Shown: positions 1 through 9,937, counted from the stretch's first letter. The stretch: 61,535 bases of DNA from Candidatus Melainabacteria bacterium RIFCSPLOWO2_02_FULL_35_15 (GCA_001784585.1 MFRN01000043.1:1-61535); one strand, 5' to 3'. The notes: a model not told the origin generated them from the sequence alone. Translations and numbers: made by a program.

Positions 1-1451
1 CTAGATGGAATTTTTCCGGCAGCAAATAAGCAAACAATATTATCTAATTTATCTGCAATACCTACTATTAGGCCTGAGCTGGTAGCAGGAAAAGTATCCT
101 GAAAAAATCTTGGATAATAATGCTCTTTTATTCCTGCAGAAATCTCACTGTTAAAATTATTTATTTTTGCATATACTGAGCCGATTTCACCTTGTAGTTC
201 CGGCAGCTCAAATACTAAATGTGTAGTTAAGTCCAGCTTGCATAACCTTGCTGTTTTAATCAGATCCTCTTTTGATAAAGATAGCTTTTCTTTTGTCTCT
301 TCATAGATAAGTTCACACAATTTGGTGAGTCTGTTTACTTTTTCTTCCATTGACCCAAGACCTTTTTGGAATGTGATTTTTGATAGCTTTGCTCCTCTTG
401 CTTCATAAGTGAAAGGAATCTTTAAATCTTCACTGTAAAAAAACTTCCCATCGTTTAATCTGGCTCTAACTACTTTTTCATTCCCTTTTTTTATTTGTTC
501 TTTAATCTTGGAATCGCTTGATAATGTTTCTGTTCCATTTGTGATTACTATAAAATTAGGAAGCAAATTGTTATTTCTGTCCTTTAGAATGAAATATTTC
601 TGGTGTTTTTTTAATATTGTTTCTGTTATGCAGGGTGGAAGAGTAAGAAATTCCTTGTCAAAACTACATAATAATTGACCCGGATACTCTGTAATGTTAG
701 TGACTTCTTCCAAAAGACTTTCATCAATAACTGATCTGCCATTTACTTTATTTGCCTCTTCCTGTATAAAACTCCCGATCTTTTTATATCTGTCTTTAAA
801 AGAAGCCATTACTTTATGCTCTAAAAGTTTTTTTTCATATTCTTGAGGATTATTTAAGGCTATGGGATTGTTGTTAAAAAATCTGTGTCCATAAGTTTTA
901 TCTGAGCTTTTAATGTTTGCATATGAGAACTCAATTATATCTTTGCCTAGCATTGCTAGAATCCATCTTATTGGTCTTGCAAATTTTTCATCATTGCTTC
1001 CCCACTTCATAAATTTGTCACCAGTTGTGTTTTTTATTGATTCCGGCAAAATATTTCTTAAAATATCTTTGGTAGTCTTTCCGCCAGTTTTTGTAACTGC
1101 AAAAACGTATTCGGTTTCGCCGACCTTTTTTCTTATGAGTTCTCCGGGTTCCAGATCGTATTTTTTTGCAAACCCAATTGCAGCTTGCGTTGGATTTCCC
1201 TTTTGATCAAAAGCAGAATTGCTTGGTGGACCTTTAACTTCAATGATTTCTGTTTTTTGTTCTCCAGGAAGGTTCGTAATATAAATTGTTATTCTTCGCG
1301 GAGTATTAAATGTTTCAACAGTCTCCTTGTTATATGGAATATTATTTTCAGTTAAGCCTTTGGTAACATTTTCAAAAAGTTGATTTGTGAGGCTTTTTAT
1401 TAAGCCTGGCGGCAATTCTTCACATCCAATTTCATACAATAAGTCAGACAT
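1..1451 (-). CDS. glyS: Glycyl-tRNA synthetase beta subunit (partial, 3' end outside window)
   Basis: Beta subunit of the tetrameric bacterial glycyl-tRNA synthetase, which charges tRNA-Gly in the cytoplasm. Reverse translation from the ATG at 1451 gives MSDLLYEIGCEELPPG, the typical GlyS amino terminus. It continues with NTPRRI, an R-P-I-R-W-I-L block near residue 160, and ADKLDNIVCLFAAGKIPS at the edge. About 483 codons are visible; full GlyS is near 700, so the C-terminal part, including the anticodon-binding region, is missing. The gene is divergent from rpmF with a 95-bp gap. The opposite-strand reading frame at 913-1206 is a shadow of this gene. Confidence 0.93.
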   Translation of the reverse strand, partial: MSDLLYEIGCEELPPGLIKSLTNQLFENVTKGLTENNIPYNKETVETFNTPRRITIYITNLPGEQKTEIIEVKGPPSNSAFDQKGNPTQAAIGFAKKYDLEPGELIRKKVGETEYVFAVTKTGGKTTKDILRNILPESIKNTTGDKFMKWGSNDEKFARPIRWILAMLGKDIIEFSYANIKSSDKTYGHRFFNNNPIALNNPQEYEKKLLEHKVMASFKDRYKKIGSFIQEEANKVNGRSVIDESLLEEVTNITEYPGQLLCSFDKEFLTLPPCITETILKKHQKYFILKDRNNNLLPNFIVITNGTETLSSDSKIKEQIKKGNEKVVRARLNDGKFFYSEDLKIPFTYEARGAKLSKITFQKGLGSMEEKVNRLTKLCELIYEETKEKLSLSKEDLIKTARLCKLDLTTHLVFELPELQGEIGSVYAKINNFNSEISAGIKEHYYPRFFQDTFPATSSGLIVGIADKLDNIVCLFAAGKIPS

Positions 1452-1490
1452 TTATTTGTATAGCTATCATAATACAATCCTTATTTTAAC

Positions 1491-1520
1491 TTGCATTATG
1501 AGTATCTAAGCTGTTAAAAT
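1491..1520 (+). promoter_or_regulatory. Candidate sigma-70 promoter for rpmF-plsX-fabH
   Basis: A TTGCAT hexamer at 1491-1496 and a TAAAAT hexamer at 1515-1520 are separated by 18 bp. They lie 26 bp upstream of the rpmF start, in the short gap between divergent genes. The match to consensus is fair, and position supports it more than sequence does. Confidence 0.4.
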
Positions 1521-1546
1521 AACCTAGCTTAACTAAAGGAATCACC

Positions 1547-1747
1547 ATGGCCTGTCCAAAGAAAAAAACATCACATAGAAAACAACACCAGAGAAGAGCT
1601 AAATGGGTTGCATTTTTAGCTAATATTGCCAGATGCTCAAACTGCGGTGAACCTGCTATTTCACATCACGCATGTGGTTCCTGTGGTTTTTACAATGGCA
1701 GAGAATATATTAAGGCATTACAAAAGAAGAGTAAGGTAGTTACCTAA
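1547..1747 (+). CDS. rpmF: 50S ribosomal protein L32
   Basis: Small basic component of the large ribosomal subunit. The 66-residue product starts MACPKKKTSHRKQ, as L32 does, and has two cysteine pairs (CSNC near residue 31 and CGSC near residue 44) that form the zinc ribbon of the zinc-binding form of L32. The ATG is preceded by AAAGGA at a suitable distance. It is the first gene of a run with plsX and fabH, the classic bacterial rpmF-plsX-fabH arrangement that links ribosome and fatty-acid synthesis. Confidence 0.96.
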   Translation: MACPKKKTSHRKQHQRRAKWVAFLANIARCSNCGEPAISHHACGSCGFYNGREYIKALQKKSKVVT

Positions 1748-1803
1748 AAATATTTAAGTGCTACTATTCAATATTGCTAATGAACTTTAAGAGGTATTTC
1801 TAA

Positions 1804-2811
1804 ATGACAGTAATAGCAGTAGATGCTATGGGGGGAGATCATGCACCTCATGAAATAGTGCATGGTGCGGTTTTAGCGGCAAGAGAATTTGGAGTCAGTG
1901 TTCAGTTAATAGGTCAGGAAGATTTAATTAAGCATGAGCTTAAAAAACATTATACAGAATATTTATCTATTGAAATTATTCCTGCAGAAGATGTAATTGA
2001 CATGGCTGAAACTCAGCCTGCTTGTGCAGTAAGAAAAAAACCAAATTCGTCTATAGCTGTTGCAATGAATCAGGTAGCATCCGGGAAAGCCAGCGGTGTT
2101 GTGGCTGCAGGAAGCACAGGTGCTGCTACTGCTGCTGCTCTTTTTATTTTAAAGCGCATTGAGGGTATTGAAAGACCATGTATTGCTGCAGTAATGCCTA
2201 CACATGAAAAGCCGGTTATTCTGGCAGATGTAGGAGCTAATGTTGAGTCAGTTCCTGAAAATATTTTTCAAAATGCAATCATGGGTGCTGCACTTTCAAG
2301 AGCATTATTTAAAATTGACAGACCAAGAGTCGGACTTTTGAACATTGGAGAAGAGCCGGGAAAAGGAAGTTCTACAGTAAAAGAAGCTTATCAGCTTTTA
2401 TCAGGTGAGCCAAATTTAAATTTTATTGGAAATGTTGAAGGAAGGGATGTGCCTGCAGGTGTCTGTGATGTTTGTGCATGTGATGGCTTTGTAGGAAATG
2501 TTTTTTTGAAAACTGCCGAAGGCATTGGAAAGATGGTTACTTCAATGCTAAGAGAAGAATTAACCAGAGATGTTAAAAGCCAGCTAGGCTCACTTTTAGC
2601 AAAAGACAGTTTTTACAGATTAAAAAAAAGACTGGATTATGCAGAATATGGTGGTGCACAGCTTTTAGGAGTAAAAGGAGTTTGTGTTATTGCTCATGGA
2701 AGTTCTAAGCAAATTGCTATAAAAAATGCCATAAGAGTAGCCAAAGATGCGTCTGATGCTAATGTTATAAAATTAATTGAAAATATGGTTAAAAGCTATG
2801 TTAATAAATAG
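1804..2811 (+). CDS. plsX: Phosphate acyltransferase PlsX
   Basis: Converts acyl-ACP to acyl-phosphate for phospholipid synthesis, acting peripherally at the inner membrane. The protein has the family length (335 aa) and begins IAVDAMGGDHAP, the PlsX hallmark. It also shows GAAGSTGAA-like glycine-rich segments near residue 100, and NIGEEPGKG and CDGFVGNVFLK blocks. A GAGG sequence precedes the ATG. It lies 56 bp after rpmF and 12 bp before fabH, so cotranscription is likely. Confidence 0.96.
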   Translation: MTVIAVDAMGGDHAPHEIVHGAVLAAREFGVSVQLIGQEDLIKHELKKHYTEYLSIEIIPAEDVIDMAETQPACAVRKKPNSSIAVAMNQVASGKASGVVAAGSTGAATAAALFILKRIEGIERPCIAAVMPTHEKPVILADVGANVESVPENIFQNAIMGAALSRALFKIDRPRVGLLNIGEEPGKGSSTVKEAYQLLSGEPNLNFIGNVEGRDVPAGVCDVCACDGFVGNVFLKTAEGIGKMVTSMLREELTRDVKSQLGSLLAKDSFYRLKKRLDYAEYGGAQLLGVKGVCVIAHGSSKQIAIKNAIRVAKDASDANVIKLIENMVKSYVNK

Positions 2812-2823
2812 TCGAATCTAAAA

Positions 2824-3825
2824 ATGCAAAAAAACTATGGTGTAAAATTTCTTTCTTTTGCTGGAGCTTTACCTTCAAAAGTTGTTACAAATTCTGATTT
2901 AGAAAAGTTGTTTGACACATCAGATGAGTGGATTTATACAAGGACAGGTATTAGGCAAAGACATGTAGTTGATAAGAATGAGAGCGGTCTGTCATTAAGT
3001 GTGGATGCTGCTAAACAAGCACTAAATAAAGCAAAAATTGATCCCAAAGCCATTGATTTGATTATTGTTTGTACAGCTACTCCTGACAAACAGTATCCTT
3101 CTATGAGCTGTATGTTGCAGGGTGCAATTGGTGCTGTTAATTCTGCATGTTTTGATTTGTCTGCAGCGTGCTCCGGTTTTATTTTTGGAATGGCTACTGC
3201 TTCCCAGTTTATTTATACAGGACAATACGAAAATGTTTTATTAGTTGGTGTTGATATTCACTCTCGTTTTATTGACTGGAGTGAACGGTCAGTTGCTGTG
3301 CTGTTTGGAGATGGAGCCGGTGCTGTAGTGATGAGTAGTTGTTTGGCTAAAGATGATGAGCTTGCTGGTTTTATTCTTCATTCAGAAGCAGACTCTAAGC
3401 TGGATTTAACCTTAGATAATGACAATATTTATTTTACTGACTTTAAAGATCAGGTCAAACCTGATTTTGTAAAAATGAACGGAAAGGCTGTTTATCAGTT
3501 TGCTTTGCGTGTCATACCTGAAATTGCACATGAGCTTTTGGATAAAGTGAATATGACTACAGACCAGGTTGATTATCTTGTTTTACACCAGGCTAATCAG
3601 AGAATCATTGATGCCGTTGCTGAAAAACTGAAACTTGGTAAAGATAAAGTTGTGTCAAATATAGAAAAAGTAGGAAATACTTCTGCCGCAAGCATTCCTT
3701 TAGCGATTGCTGATAGTTTAGCGTCTAATAAAATTAAAATACCAAGTAAAATGCTTTTAATTGGTTTTGGGGCAGGGTTAACATGGGGAGCTGCAATAAT
3801 TGAATGTAATATTTCCAAAATTTAA
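2824..3825 (+). CDS. fabH: 3-oxoacyl-ACP synthase III (FabH)
   Basis: Starts type II fatty-acid synthesis by condensing acetyl-CoA with malonyl-ACP. The 333-residue protein carries the full catalytic triad: Cys116 in DLSAACSGF, His255 in VLHQANQRI and Asn285 in GNTSAAS. The N-terminal TSDEWIYTRTGIRQRH block is typical of FabH. It sits 12 bp after plsX, and its last 26 bp overlap the next gene, so the three or four genes probably form one transcript. Confidence 0.96.
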   Translation: MQKNYGVKFLSFAGALPSKVVTNSDLEKLFDTSDEWIYTRTGIRQRHVVDKNESGLSLSVDAAKQALNKAKIDPKAIDLIIVCTATPDKQYPSMSCMLQGAIGAVNSACFDLSAACSGFIFGMATASQFIYTGQYENVLLVGVDIHSRFIDWSERSVAVLFGDGAGAVVMSSCLAKDDELAGFILHSEADSKLDLTLDNDNIYFTDFKDQVKPDFVKMNGKAVYQFALRVIPEIAHELLDKVNMTTDQVDYLVLHQANQRIIDAVAEKLKLGKDKVVSNIEKVGNTSAASIPLAIADSLASNKIKIPSKMLLIGFGAGLTWGAAIIECNISKI

Positions 3826-4090
3826 TTATAAACAGGTCTTTTGGGTGATATTTTTTTGCTTATTATTTATACCAGTAACAAATACATTCTTTGTTAATTT
3901 GGGTAAAATAATCAAGTGTTTTATAAATAATTACACATATAAAAATTCTTTAAGTGAACTTATTGGTGAAAATAATAATCTGCAAAATAAAGTGAGGTAC
4001 TATAAAACTACTGCTGGTTTGAAATCTTTAGTAAAAGAGCGTTTAGAAAAAGTCGATGACGGGGAGATATTAATTAAATATTCTGAGTAG
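3800..4090 (+). CDS. FtsB/DivIC-like septum formation initiator
   Basis: A 96-residue protein with a short cytoplasmic start, one hydrophobic segment (about residues 13-34), a coiled-coil-like stretch (about 40-70) and a C-terminal LKSLVKERLEKVDDGEI motif. That plan matches FtsB/DivIC, small bitopic proteins of the divisome that bind FtsQ and FtsL. Its frame overlaps the end of fabH by 26 bp, suggesting translational coupling; the ATG at 3800 has no good ribosome-binding site. An ftsQ-like gene lies further along the window. The assignment rests on architecture, not a strong sequence signature. Confidence 0.7.
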   Translation: MNVIFPKFNYKQVFWVIFFCLLFIPVTNTFFVNLGKIIKCFINNYTYKNSLSELIGENNNLQNKVRYYKTTAGLKSLVKERLEKVDDGEILIKYSE

Positions 4091-4109
4091 TTTAGCGGCA
4101 GAAAAAATC

Positions 4110-5435
4110 ATGAAACAAGTACAATTAAAAGTTTTAAAATCTTCCGGAGAATCAAGCAAAGAGGTTGAATTGTCTGTTGAAGCTCCGGTTGATATTTCAA
4201 ATAAAGCTTACTCAATTGCCCTGAGAGATATTTCTAATAATATTGATATACCAGGGTTTAGAAAAGGAAAAGCTCCAAAAGAAATAGTTGAGAAAAAATT
4301 TGGTATTGAATTTATTGGACAGAGAGCATTTGAAAGTATATTTAGTGATGTGCTTTTAAATGCAGCCGAGCAGGAAAAGCTGGATATCATAGAAGTGCTC
4401 AAGGTCTCATCATATGAGCTTGTACCAGACAAACCATTAACATTTAAAGTTATTGTTGAATTAAAACCCGAGGTAAAAATAGGCAAATATAAAAATTTAA
4501 AAATTAGTGCAAAAAAAACAATTTATGACAAAGAGATTTTTACAAAGAAGACATTAGACAGGCTGGCTTCAAACTTTATTACTTTCAAAACTGTTTCAGA
4601 CAGAGCCTTGAAACAAGGAGATCTTGTTACCCTGAATTTTGAAGGAAAGTTTGATGACGGTTCGGATATCCCTGGTGGTAAAGCAGAGAACTTTCAGGTT
4701 TTGCTGGAAAAAGATAAATTTTTACCGGAATTTGTAGATAAACTGCAAGGGACAAAAATTGGTGAAGAAAAGGAGATTTTAATTACATTTCCGGATAATT
4801 ATGTGAAAGATTTTTCTGGCAAAAAAGCCAGGTTTAAAGTTAAAGTTAATTCTATAGAAGAAAAAGTTTTTCCTGAAATTGACGATGAACTGGCAAAAAA
4901 ACTTGGCCTTGAAAATATGGACAGATTAAGAAATCAGATTGAAATGCAAATGAAATTTATTCAGGAGTCGAATAATCAAAAAGAACTTGAAAATAATCTG
5001 CTTGATGAAATTATTAAAAATTCAGAATATGAAATATCTCCCCGGATGATTGAAAAAGAAGTTGACTATTTGCTGGCAGATCTAAAAAAGAATTGTGAAA
5101 AAGATGGAATTAAGTGGGAAGACTTTAAAAATGATCCGAAAAACAAAGATTTACTTGTAAAAGCCAGAGAGGCTGCCTCAAAAAGGATTTCAATTGATTT
5201 AATATTAACTGCAATTATAAAAAGTGAGAATATGACGGTTACTTCTAATGAAGTTAATGCTGAAGTAAAAAACAGAATCAATCAGCTGGGAGAAAAATAT
5301 AACCATTTACAAAACGACAGGAAGTTTGTAAGTATGGTTGAATTTATTTTACTTAGGAACCAAGCTGTTGATTTCTTGGTTAAAAATAGTGATGTTTCAT
5401 GGAAAGATGAAGTAACCAGGGATATTCCTGATTAA
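4110..5435 (+). CDS. tig: Trigger factor (ribosome-associated chaperone and prolyl isomerase)
   Basis: Binds the ribosome at the exit tunnel and holds nascent chains. The ribosome-binding signature GFRKGKAPKEIV lies near residue 50. An FKBP-like PPIase domain follows (about 165-250, with GDLVTLNFEGKFDDG), then a long helical C-terminal chaperone domain. At 441 residues the length is normal. The order tig-clpP-clpX is common in bacteria, including cyanobacteria, and links folding with proteolysis. No clear Shine-Dalgarno sequence is seen before the ATG. Confidence 0.95.
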   Translation: MKQVQLKVLKSSGESSKEVELSVEAPVDISNKAYSIALRDISNNIDIPGFRKGKAPKEIVEKKFGIEFIGQRAFESIFSDVLLNAAEQEKLDIIEVLKVSSYELVPDKPLTFKVIVELKPEVKIGKYKNLKISAKKTIYDKEIFTKKTLDRLASNFITFKTVSDRALKQGDLVTLNFEGKFDDGSDIPGGKAENFQVLLEKDKFLPEFVDKLQGTKIGEEKEILITFPDNYVKDFSGKKARFKVKVNSIEEKVFPEIDDELAKKLGLENMDRLRNQIEMQMKFIQESNNQKELENNLLDEIIKNSEYEISPRMIEKEVDYLLADLKKNCEKDGIKWEDFKNDPKNKDLLVKAREAASKRISIDLILTAIIKSENMTVTSNEVNAEVKNRINQLGEKYNHLQNDRKFVSMVEFILLRNQAVDFLVKNSDVSWKDEVTRDIPD

Positions 5436-5505
5436 AGCTTTGGTTTTATGTTAATCTGAGTAACATAAATTTGCACAGGAAGAAAATAATGGGGGTATTG
5501 AGAAA

Positions 5506-6183
5506 GTGAAAAATCCAGATATAAATAAATATTTAACAGAGTCTAAATCCACTCTTCCGGTTTTTAATTATATGCCTTATGTGATTGAGCAAACACCAAG
5601 AGGTGAAAGAGGTTTCGACATTTTTTCCAGGCTCTTAAGAGAAAGAATAGTATTTCTTGGCTTGCCAATTGATGATAATGTTGCAAATGTAATTGTTGCC
5701 CAGCTGCTTTTGCTGGATTCTGAAGATCCGGAAAAAGACATTATGCTTTATATTAATTCACCCGGCGGTTCGGTAACAGCAGGGCTTGCAATATATGATA
5801 CTATTCAGCATGTCCGCTCTCAGGTGTCAACCATTTGTCTTGGTCAGGCTGCAAGTATGGGAGCTTTCTTGCTTTGTGCCGGAGCAAAAGGGAAAAGGCT
5901 GGCTCTGCCGAGATCAAGAATTTTAATCCATCAACCTTTAGGTGGCGCACAAGGACAGGCAACAGATATTGAAATTCAAGCCAGGGAAATTTTAAGAATT
6001 AAAAAGCAATTAAATGAACTTATGGCCAGCCATACCGGACAGCCTGTTAAACAAATTGAAAAAGATACAGACAGAGATTTTATAATGACTGCTCAGGAAG
6101 CCAAAGAATATGGGATTATTGATCAGGTAATTGTTAAGTTGAGTGATGCAAAAGAAAAACCACCATCACTTACTTCTGTTTGA
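5506..6183 (+). CDS. clpP: ATP-dependent Clp protease proteolytic subunit
   Basis: Serine peptidase that forms the double heptameric ClpP barrel and works with ClpX. The catalytic triad is Ser117 (GQAASMGA), His142 (ILIHQP) and Asp191 (DRDFIMTA), with exactly the spacing of the E. coli enzyme. The product is 225 aa, with about 20 extra N-terminal residues that could be a propeptide. The start is GTG. It overlaps the stop of a six-codon ATG frame at 5489 (MGVLRK), which may be chance or a coupling leader. Confidence 0.95.
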   Translation: MKNPDINKYLTESKSTLPVFNYMPYVIEQTPRGERGFDIFSRLLRERIVFLGLPIDDNVANVIVAQLLLLDSEDPEKDIMLYINSPGGSVTAGLAIYDTIQHVRSQVSTICLGQAASMGAFLLCAGAKGKRLALPRSRILIHQPLGGAQGQATDIEIQAREILRIKKQLNELMASHTGQPVKQIEKDTDRDFIMTAQEAKEYGIIDQVIVKLSDAKEKPPSLTSV

Positions 6184-6310
6184 ATTTGTATAAGTGATCC
6201 GGATATTTAGTATATAGATACTGTGTTTCTTGTATTTTGCCAAAAGAGAATTAAAATTAAGGTTATAATGACTAAATAATAAGTAAAATTTAAATAATTT
6301 CCTTATAGGT

Positions 6311-6340
6311 TTGACAAATACAGTTGTTTGGAACCATATT
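6311..6340 (+). promoter_or_regulatory. Candidate promoter upstream of clpX
   Basis: A perfect TTGACA at 6311-6316 is followed after 18 bp by CATATT (6335-6340), with overlapping TATTAA-like alternatives. It lies in the 203-bp gap between clpP and clpX, so clpX may be transcribed separately from clpP. The -35 is strong and the -10 only fair. Confidence 0.45.
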
Positions 6341-6386
6341 AATGATAGATACAGTCTTTAAGTTAGTAAAAAATGGAATTTTATAA

Positions 6387-7691
6387 ATGGCAAAACATGA
6401 AGACACAAGATTAAAATGTTCTTTTTGCGGGAAGACTCAGGATCAGGTTAAAAAACTAATAGCTGGCCCGGGAGTTTATATCTGTGATGAGTGTGTTGAT
6501 CTTTGCAATGAAATCTTAGATGAAGAACTCTTTGATTCAAGCTCTCAGGCACAAAGGCAATCCAGAGAACAATCCATACCGTTAATAGCAGATATTCCTA
6601 AGCCTTGTGAAATTAAGTCATATCTGGATCAGCATATAATTGGTCAGGATTCAGCCAAGAAAATTTTATCTGTCGCGGTATATAACCATTACAAGAGAAT
6701 AAATCATAATTTAGAATCAAAAAATTCAGAAGCTGTTGAAATTCAAAAATCAAATATTTTATTAGTAGGGCCTACTGGCTGTGGAAAAACATATTTAGCT
6801 CAGACGCTTGCCAGGTTTTTAAATGTTCCATTTGCTGTTGCAGATGCTACGACCCTTACAGAGGCTGGATATGTCGGAGAAGATGTAGAAAATATTTTAT
6901 TGCGTCTTTATCAGGCTTCCGATTATGACGTAAAAAAAGCTGAGCGTGGAATTATTTATATTGATGAAATTGACAAAATTTCAAGGAAATCTGAAAACCC
7001 TTCAATTACACGTGATGTTTCGGGAGAAGGAGTACAGCAGGCTCTCTTAAAAATGATTGAGGGAACCACTGCAAACGTTCCTCCTCAGGGAGGAAGAAAG
7101 CATCCTCATCAGGAGTTTATTCAGATAGACACGTCAAATATTTTATTTATTGTTGGCGGTGCTTTCGTTGGTTTGGAAAAAATTATTGAGCTTAGGTTAA
7201 ATAAAAACCGCGGTATAGGATTTGGTTCCACTCCAATGACTCAGCTTGAAAGAGATATAAGAGCATCACAGGAATTTAAATACTTAATTCCGGACGACTT
7301 ATTGAAATTTGGTTTAATACCAGAGTTTGTAGGCAGAATTCCTGTTGTTGCAGCTCTTGATGCATTGGATGAAAGTGCACTTAAGAGGATTCTGGTTGAA
7401 CCTAAAAATGCAATTGTCAAACAATACCAGCAGTTATTAAAACTTGATGGCGTGGATCTTACTTTTGAACAGGAAGCAATAATTTCAATAGCAAAAGAAG
7501 CCATTAAACGTAAAATGGGAGCAAGGGGTTTAAGGAGTATTGTGGAAGAGATTATGACAGACATTATGTATGATGCACCGTCAAAACATGATATTAAAAG
7601 AGTTTGTATTACCAAACAAATGGTTGAAGACAGAGCTAAAGCAGAAATTGTTGAGTTGCCTTTAGAAAAAAGAAAAAATGAGATAGCTTAA
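6387..7691 (+). CDS. clpX: ATP-dependent Clp protease ATPase subunit ClpX
   Basis: AAA+ unfoldase that feeds substrates to ClpP. The N-terminal C4 zinc-binding domain is present (CSFCGKT near residue 11 and CDECVDLC near residue 34). The Walker A motif is GPTGCGKT, Walker B is [10 protein letters not shown], and the C-terminal sensor-2 region is [11 protein letters not shown]. At 434 aa it is of normal length. It is encoded about 200 bp after its partner clpP. Confidence 0.96.
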   Translation: MAKHEDTRLKCSFCGKTQDQVKKLIAGPGVYICDECVDLCNEILDEELFDSSSQAQRQSREQSIPLIADIPKPCEIKSYLDQHIIGQDSAKKILSVAVYNHYKRINHNLESKNSEAVEIQKSNILLVGPTGCGKTYLAQTLARFLNVPFAVADATTLTEAGYVGEDVENILLRLYQASDYDVKKAERGIIYIDEIDKISRKSENPSITRDVSGEGVQQALLKMIEGTTANVPPQGGRKHPHQEFIQIDTSNILFIVGGAFVGLEKIIELRLNKNRGIGFGSTPMTQLERDIRASQEFKYLIPDDLLKFGLIPEFVGRIPVVAALDALDESALKRILVEPKNAIVKQYQQLLKLDGVDLTFEQEAIISIAKEAIKRKMGARGLRSIVEEIMTDIMYDAPSKHDIKRVCITKQMVEDRAKAEIVELPLEKRKNEIA

Positions 7692-7752
7692 TAGTTAACC
7701 GCTGACGTATTATAATGTAAATGTTTTGCCCATGTGGTTATTGTACCAGTAA

Positions 7753-7780
7753 GGATTTATCCGATTTATTCGGTAAATCC
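7753..7780 (+). repeat. Hairpin element, third member of a covarying family
   Basis: An imperfect inverted repeat has left arm GGATTTATCCGA (7753-7764), loop TTTAT (7765-7769) and right arm TCGGTAAATCC (7770-7780). It forms 11 base pairs with one bulged base on the left arm. The same loop, stem length and bulge occur at the head of the two 113-nt elements at 17419 and 33855, but with different stem bases. It lies 61 bp after clpX on the same strand, and no T-run follows, so a plain terminator is unlikely. Confidence 0.6.
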
Positions 7781-7805
7781 GATCTGGGGAAAAATTAGCA
7801 GCGGA

Positions 7806-7828
7806 AAGCGCAAACTTGTTTTGCGCTT
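7806..7828 (+). promoter_or_regulatory. Perfect hairpin in the ald leader
   Basis: Arms AAGCGCAAA (7806-7814) and TTTGCGCTT (7820-7828) flank a CTTGT loop. The 9-bp stem ends 7 bp before the ald ATG, and no Shine-Dalgarno sequence is visible between them. It could affect initiation of ald or be the tail of the repeat that begins at 7753. The structure is seen directly; a regulatory role is inferred. Confidence 0.4.
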
Positions 7829-7835
7829 ATAAGAA

Positions 7836-8939
7836 ATGAAAATTGGTGTACCTAAAGAGATACTGGACCAAGAATGCAGAGTTGCTTTAACTCCAGCAGG
7901 TGTTTATGCTCTTGTAAGCTATGGGCACTTAGTTTTTATTGAAAATAATGCTGGTCTTGAAAGCAGTTTTTCAAATGATGATTATATTGATGCAGGAGCA
8001 AAAATTTTATCTAAACCAGAAGAAATATTTAATGTTGCTGATTTAATTTTAAAAGTTAAACAACCATTAGAATATGAATGTAAATATTTAAAACCTTCTC
8101 AGATCCTTTTTACATTTTTACACCTGGCGGCAGATAAAAAATTAGCCTCCGATTTGTGCAAATCAAAAGCTACATGTATTGCATATGAAACCATAGAATT
8201 ACCTGATGGTTCTCTCCCTTTGCTTATTCCAATGAGTGAGATTGCAGGGAGAATGTCAGTGCAGATAGGCGCACATCATCTTGAAAAATATTTTGGTGGA
8301 AAAGGAATTCTTTTAGGTGGTGTTCCTGGTGTAGAGCCGGCAAGTGTGGTAATTATAGGCGGAGGAACTGTTGGTATAAATGCTGCAAAAATGGCAATTG
8401 GTCTGGGTTCCAAGGTTTTTATTCTGGATAATAATTTAAAACGCTTAAGAGAACTGGATGATTATTTTAACGGCAGATTACAAACAGTTTATTCTACACA
8501 ACATAAGCTGGCAGAACTTATTTTGAAATCAGATCTGGTAATATCTGCAGTTTTAGTTACAGGTGCTAAAGCTCCTAAATTAATAACAAAAGAATTGATG
8601 TCTAAAATGAAATCAGGTTCAGTAATAGTTGATGTTGCAATTGATCAAGGTGGCTGCGTAGAAGGAGTAAAATACACTAAGCATTCTGAACCGGTAATGA
8701 ATATCGGAAATGCTATTGTTTATGCAGTACCGAACATACCTGGCGCAGTCCCGATTACCAGTACTACTGCTCTTACCAATGCGACATTGCCATACGTTGT
8801 TAAGCTTGCAAACAGTGGTTATAAAGCAGTGTTTAACGATATTCCCCTAAAGAAGGGTGTAAATGTCCATGATGGTTTTGTAGTTCATGATGTTGTCGCA
8901 AATGCACTTGATATGGAATATCTGGCATTAAAGCCATGA
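7836..8939 (+). CDS. ald: Alanine dehydrogenase
   Basis: NAD-dependent interconversion of L-alanine with pyruvate and ammonia. The protein starts MKIGVPKEILDQECRVALTP, the alanine dehydrogenase/PNT N-terminal signature with the substrate-binding Arg. It has the VKVKQP-like segment (ILKVKQPLEYE) near residue 70 and a Rossmann motif VVIIGGGTVGINAAKMA near residue 175. Length (367 aa) is typical. Its last four bases overlap the start of holA. Confidence 0.94.
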   Translation: MKIGVPKEILDQECRVALTPAGVYALVSYGHLVFIENNAGLESSFSNDDYIDAGAKILSKPEEIFNVADLILKVKQPLEYECKYLKPSQILFTFLHLAADKKLASDLCKSKATCIAYETIELPDGSLPLLIPMSEIAGRMSVQIGAHHLEKYFGGKGILLGGVPGVEPASVVIIGGGTVGINAAKMAIGLGSKVFILDNNLKRLRELDDYFNGRLQTVYSTQHKLAELILKSDLVISAVLVTGAKAPKLITKELMSKMKSGSVIVDVAIDQGGCVEGVKYTKHSEPVMNIGNAIVYAVPNIPGAVPITSTTALTNATLPYVVKLANSGYKAVFNDIPLKKGVNVHDGFVVHDVVANALDMEYLALKP

Positions 8940-9937
8940 TGATAAAAAAAATATATTTTTTATACGGCTCTGATTATTCAGCTATTACTGCACGCATTAA
9001 GGAAATAAAAGAGCAAATTGCAAATAATTTAACTGTTCAAAATTACGTTCTGTCAAAACTGGATGACATTGAACTGTTTTTTAACCAGTCTTCAGGCTTT
9101 TCATTATTCCGGGATTCTTCTGTTGAAATTATTGATCTTAATTTAAGAGCTTTTAGTCAGCTTGAGAAAAGATTAAAAGAGTTTGTTTGTTTTATAAAAG
9201 ACATTTCTGCATATAAATTTATAATTATATTTTTACACGTAGAAAAACCAGACAAAGTTACTTTAAAGAAAATCTCAGATTCGGAACTTTTTAAAGAACT
9301 AAAAAGTCTTGCGGTATTTAATGAATTTAATAAATTAATGCCCTGGCAAACAGAACAAATAAAAGAAAAAGTAATTACAGACTCTAAAAAATATAATCTT
9401 ATTTTTAATCAAAAAGCATTAGGTTTATATATTGATCATATTAAGGATAATTTAAATAATTTAGAACAGGAATTAAAAACGATTCAATTATACCTTTTGC
9501 CGGACAGTGAGGTGAATGAAAAGTGCATTAATACTTTATTTTATACTGCTGTAAATATTGATAATTTCTTTGATTCAATATTAGACTGCAAACCAACGTC
9601 TGTTTTAAAATTAAGCTCACTGCTTGATAAATTTGATTCACCCTTATACATAATAGCTGCACTTCAAAACAAATTCAGACAAACACTTTCTGTCAAAACA
9701 CACCTGGAATTAAATACAAACATTTATCAGATCTCAAAACTTCTGGGAATAAATCCGTACAAGCTTGAAAAAGACATTGGCAAAATTAAAAATATTTCAT
9801 CCGTGTTTTTGATTAATATTATTTCAAATCTTTCTGATTTGGAATTAAAAGCAAAAACAGGGCTTGTAAGTAATAAAAATGTTATTGATTTACTTTACTT
9901 AAAATTTTTTCAAAGGGATCACCTGTACTCCATGTAA
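8936..9937 (+). CDS. holA: DNA polymerase III delta subunit
   Basis: The clamp-loader subunit that opens the sliding clamp. The 333-residue protein begins with IYFLYGSDYSAITARIKEI, which matches the LxGxD-type start of HolA, and then follows the usual weakly conserved delta pattern (an AAA+ fold without a working ATP site). The ATG overlaps the ald stop (ATGA-type junction). The 3' end runs 56 bp into the convergent lpxK gene, so both C termini are encoded by the same DNA on opposite strands. Confidence 0.85.
   Translation: MMIKKIYFLYGSDYSAITARIKEIKEQIANNLTVQNYVLSKLDDIELFFNQSSGFSLFRDSSVEIIDLNLRAFSQLEKRLKEFVCFIKDISAYKFIIIFLHVEKPDKVTLKKISDSELFKELKSLAVFNEFNKLMPWQTEQIKEKVITDSKKYNLIFNQKALGLYIDHIKDNLNNLEQELKTIQLYLLPDSEVNEKCINTLFYTAVNIDNFFDSILDCKPTSVLKLSSLLDKFDSPLYIIAALQNKFRQTLSVKTHLELNTNIYQISKLLGINPYKLEKDIGKIKNISSVFLINIISNLSDLELKAKTGLVSNKNVIDLLYLKFFQRDHLYSM

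Noticed and set aside
913-1206. Plus-strand 97-aa open frame
   Set aside because: Shadow of the glyS gene, which is read on the minus strand through this stretch.
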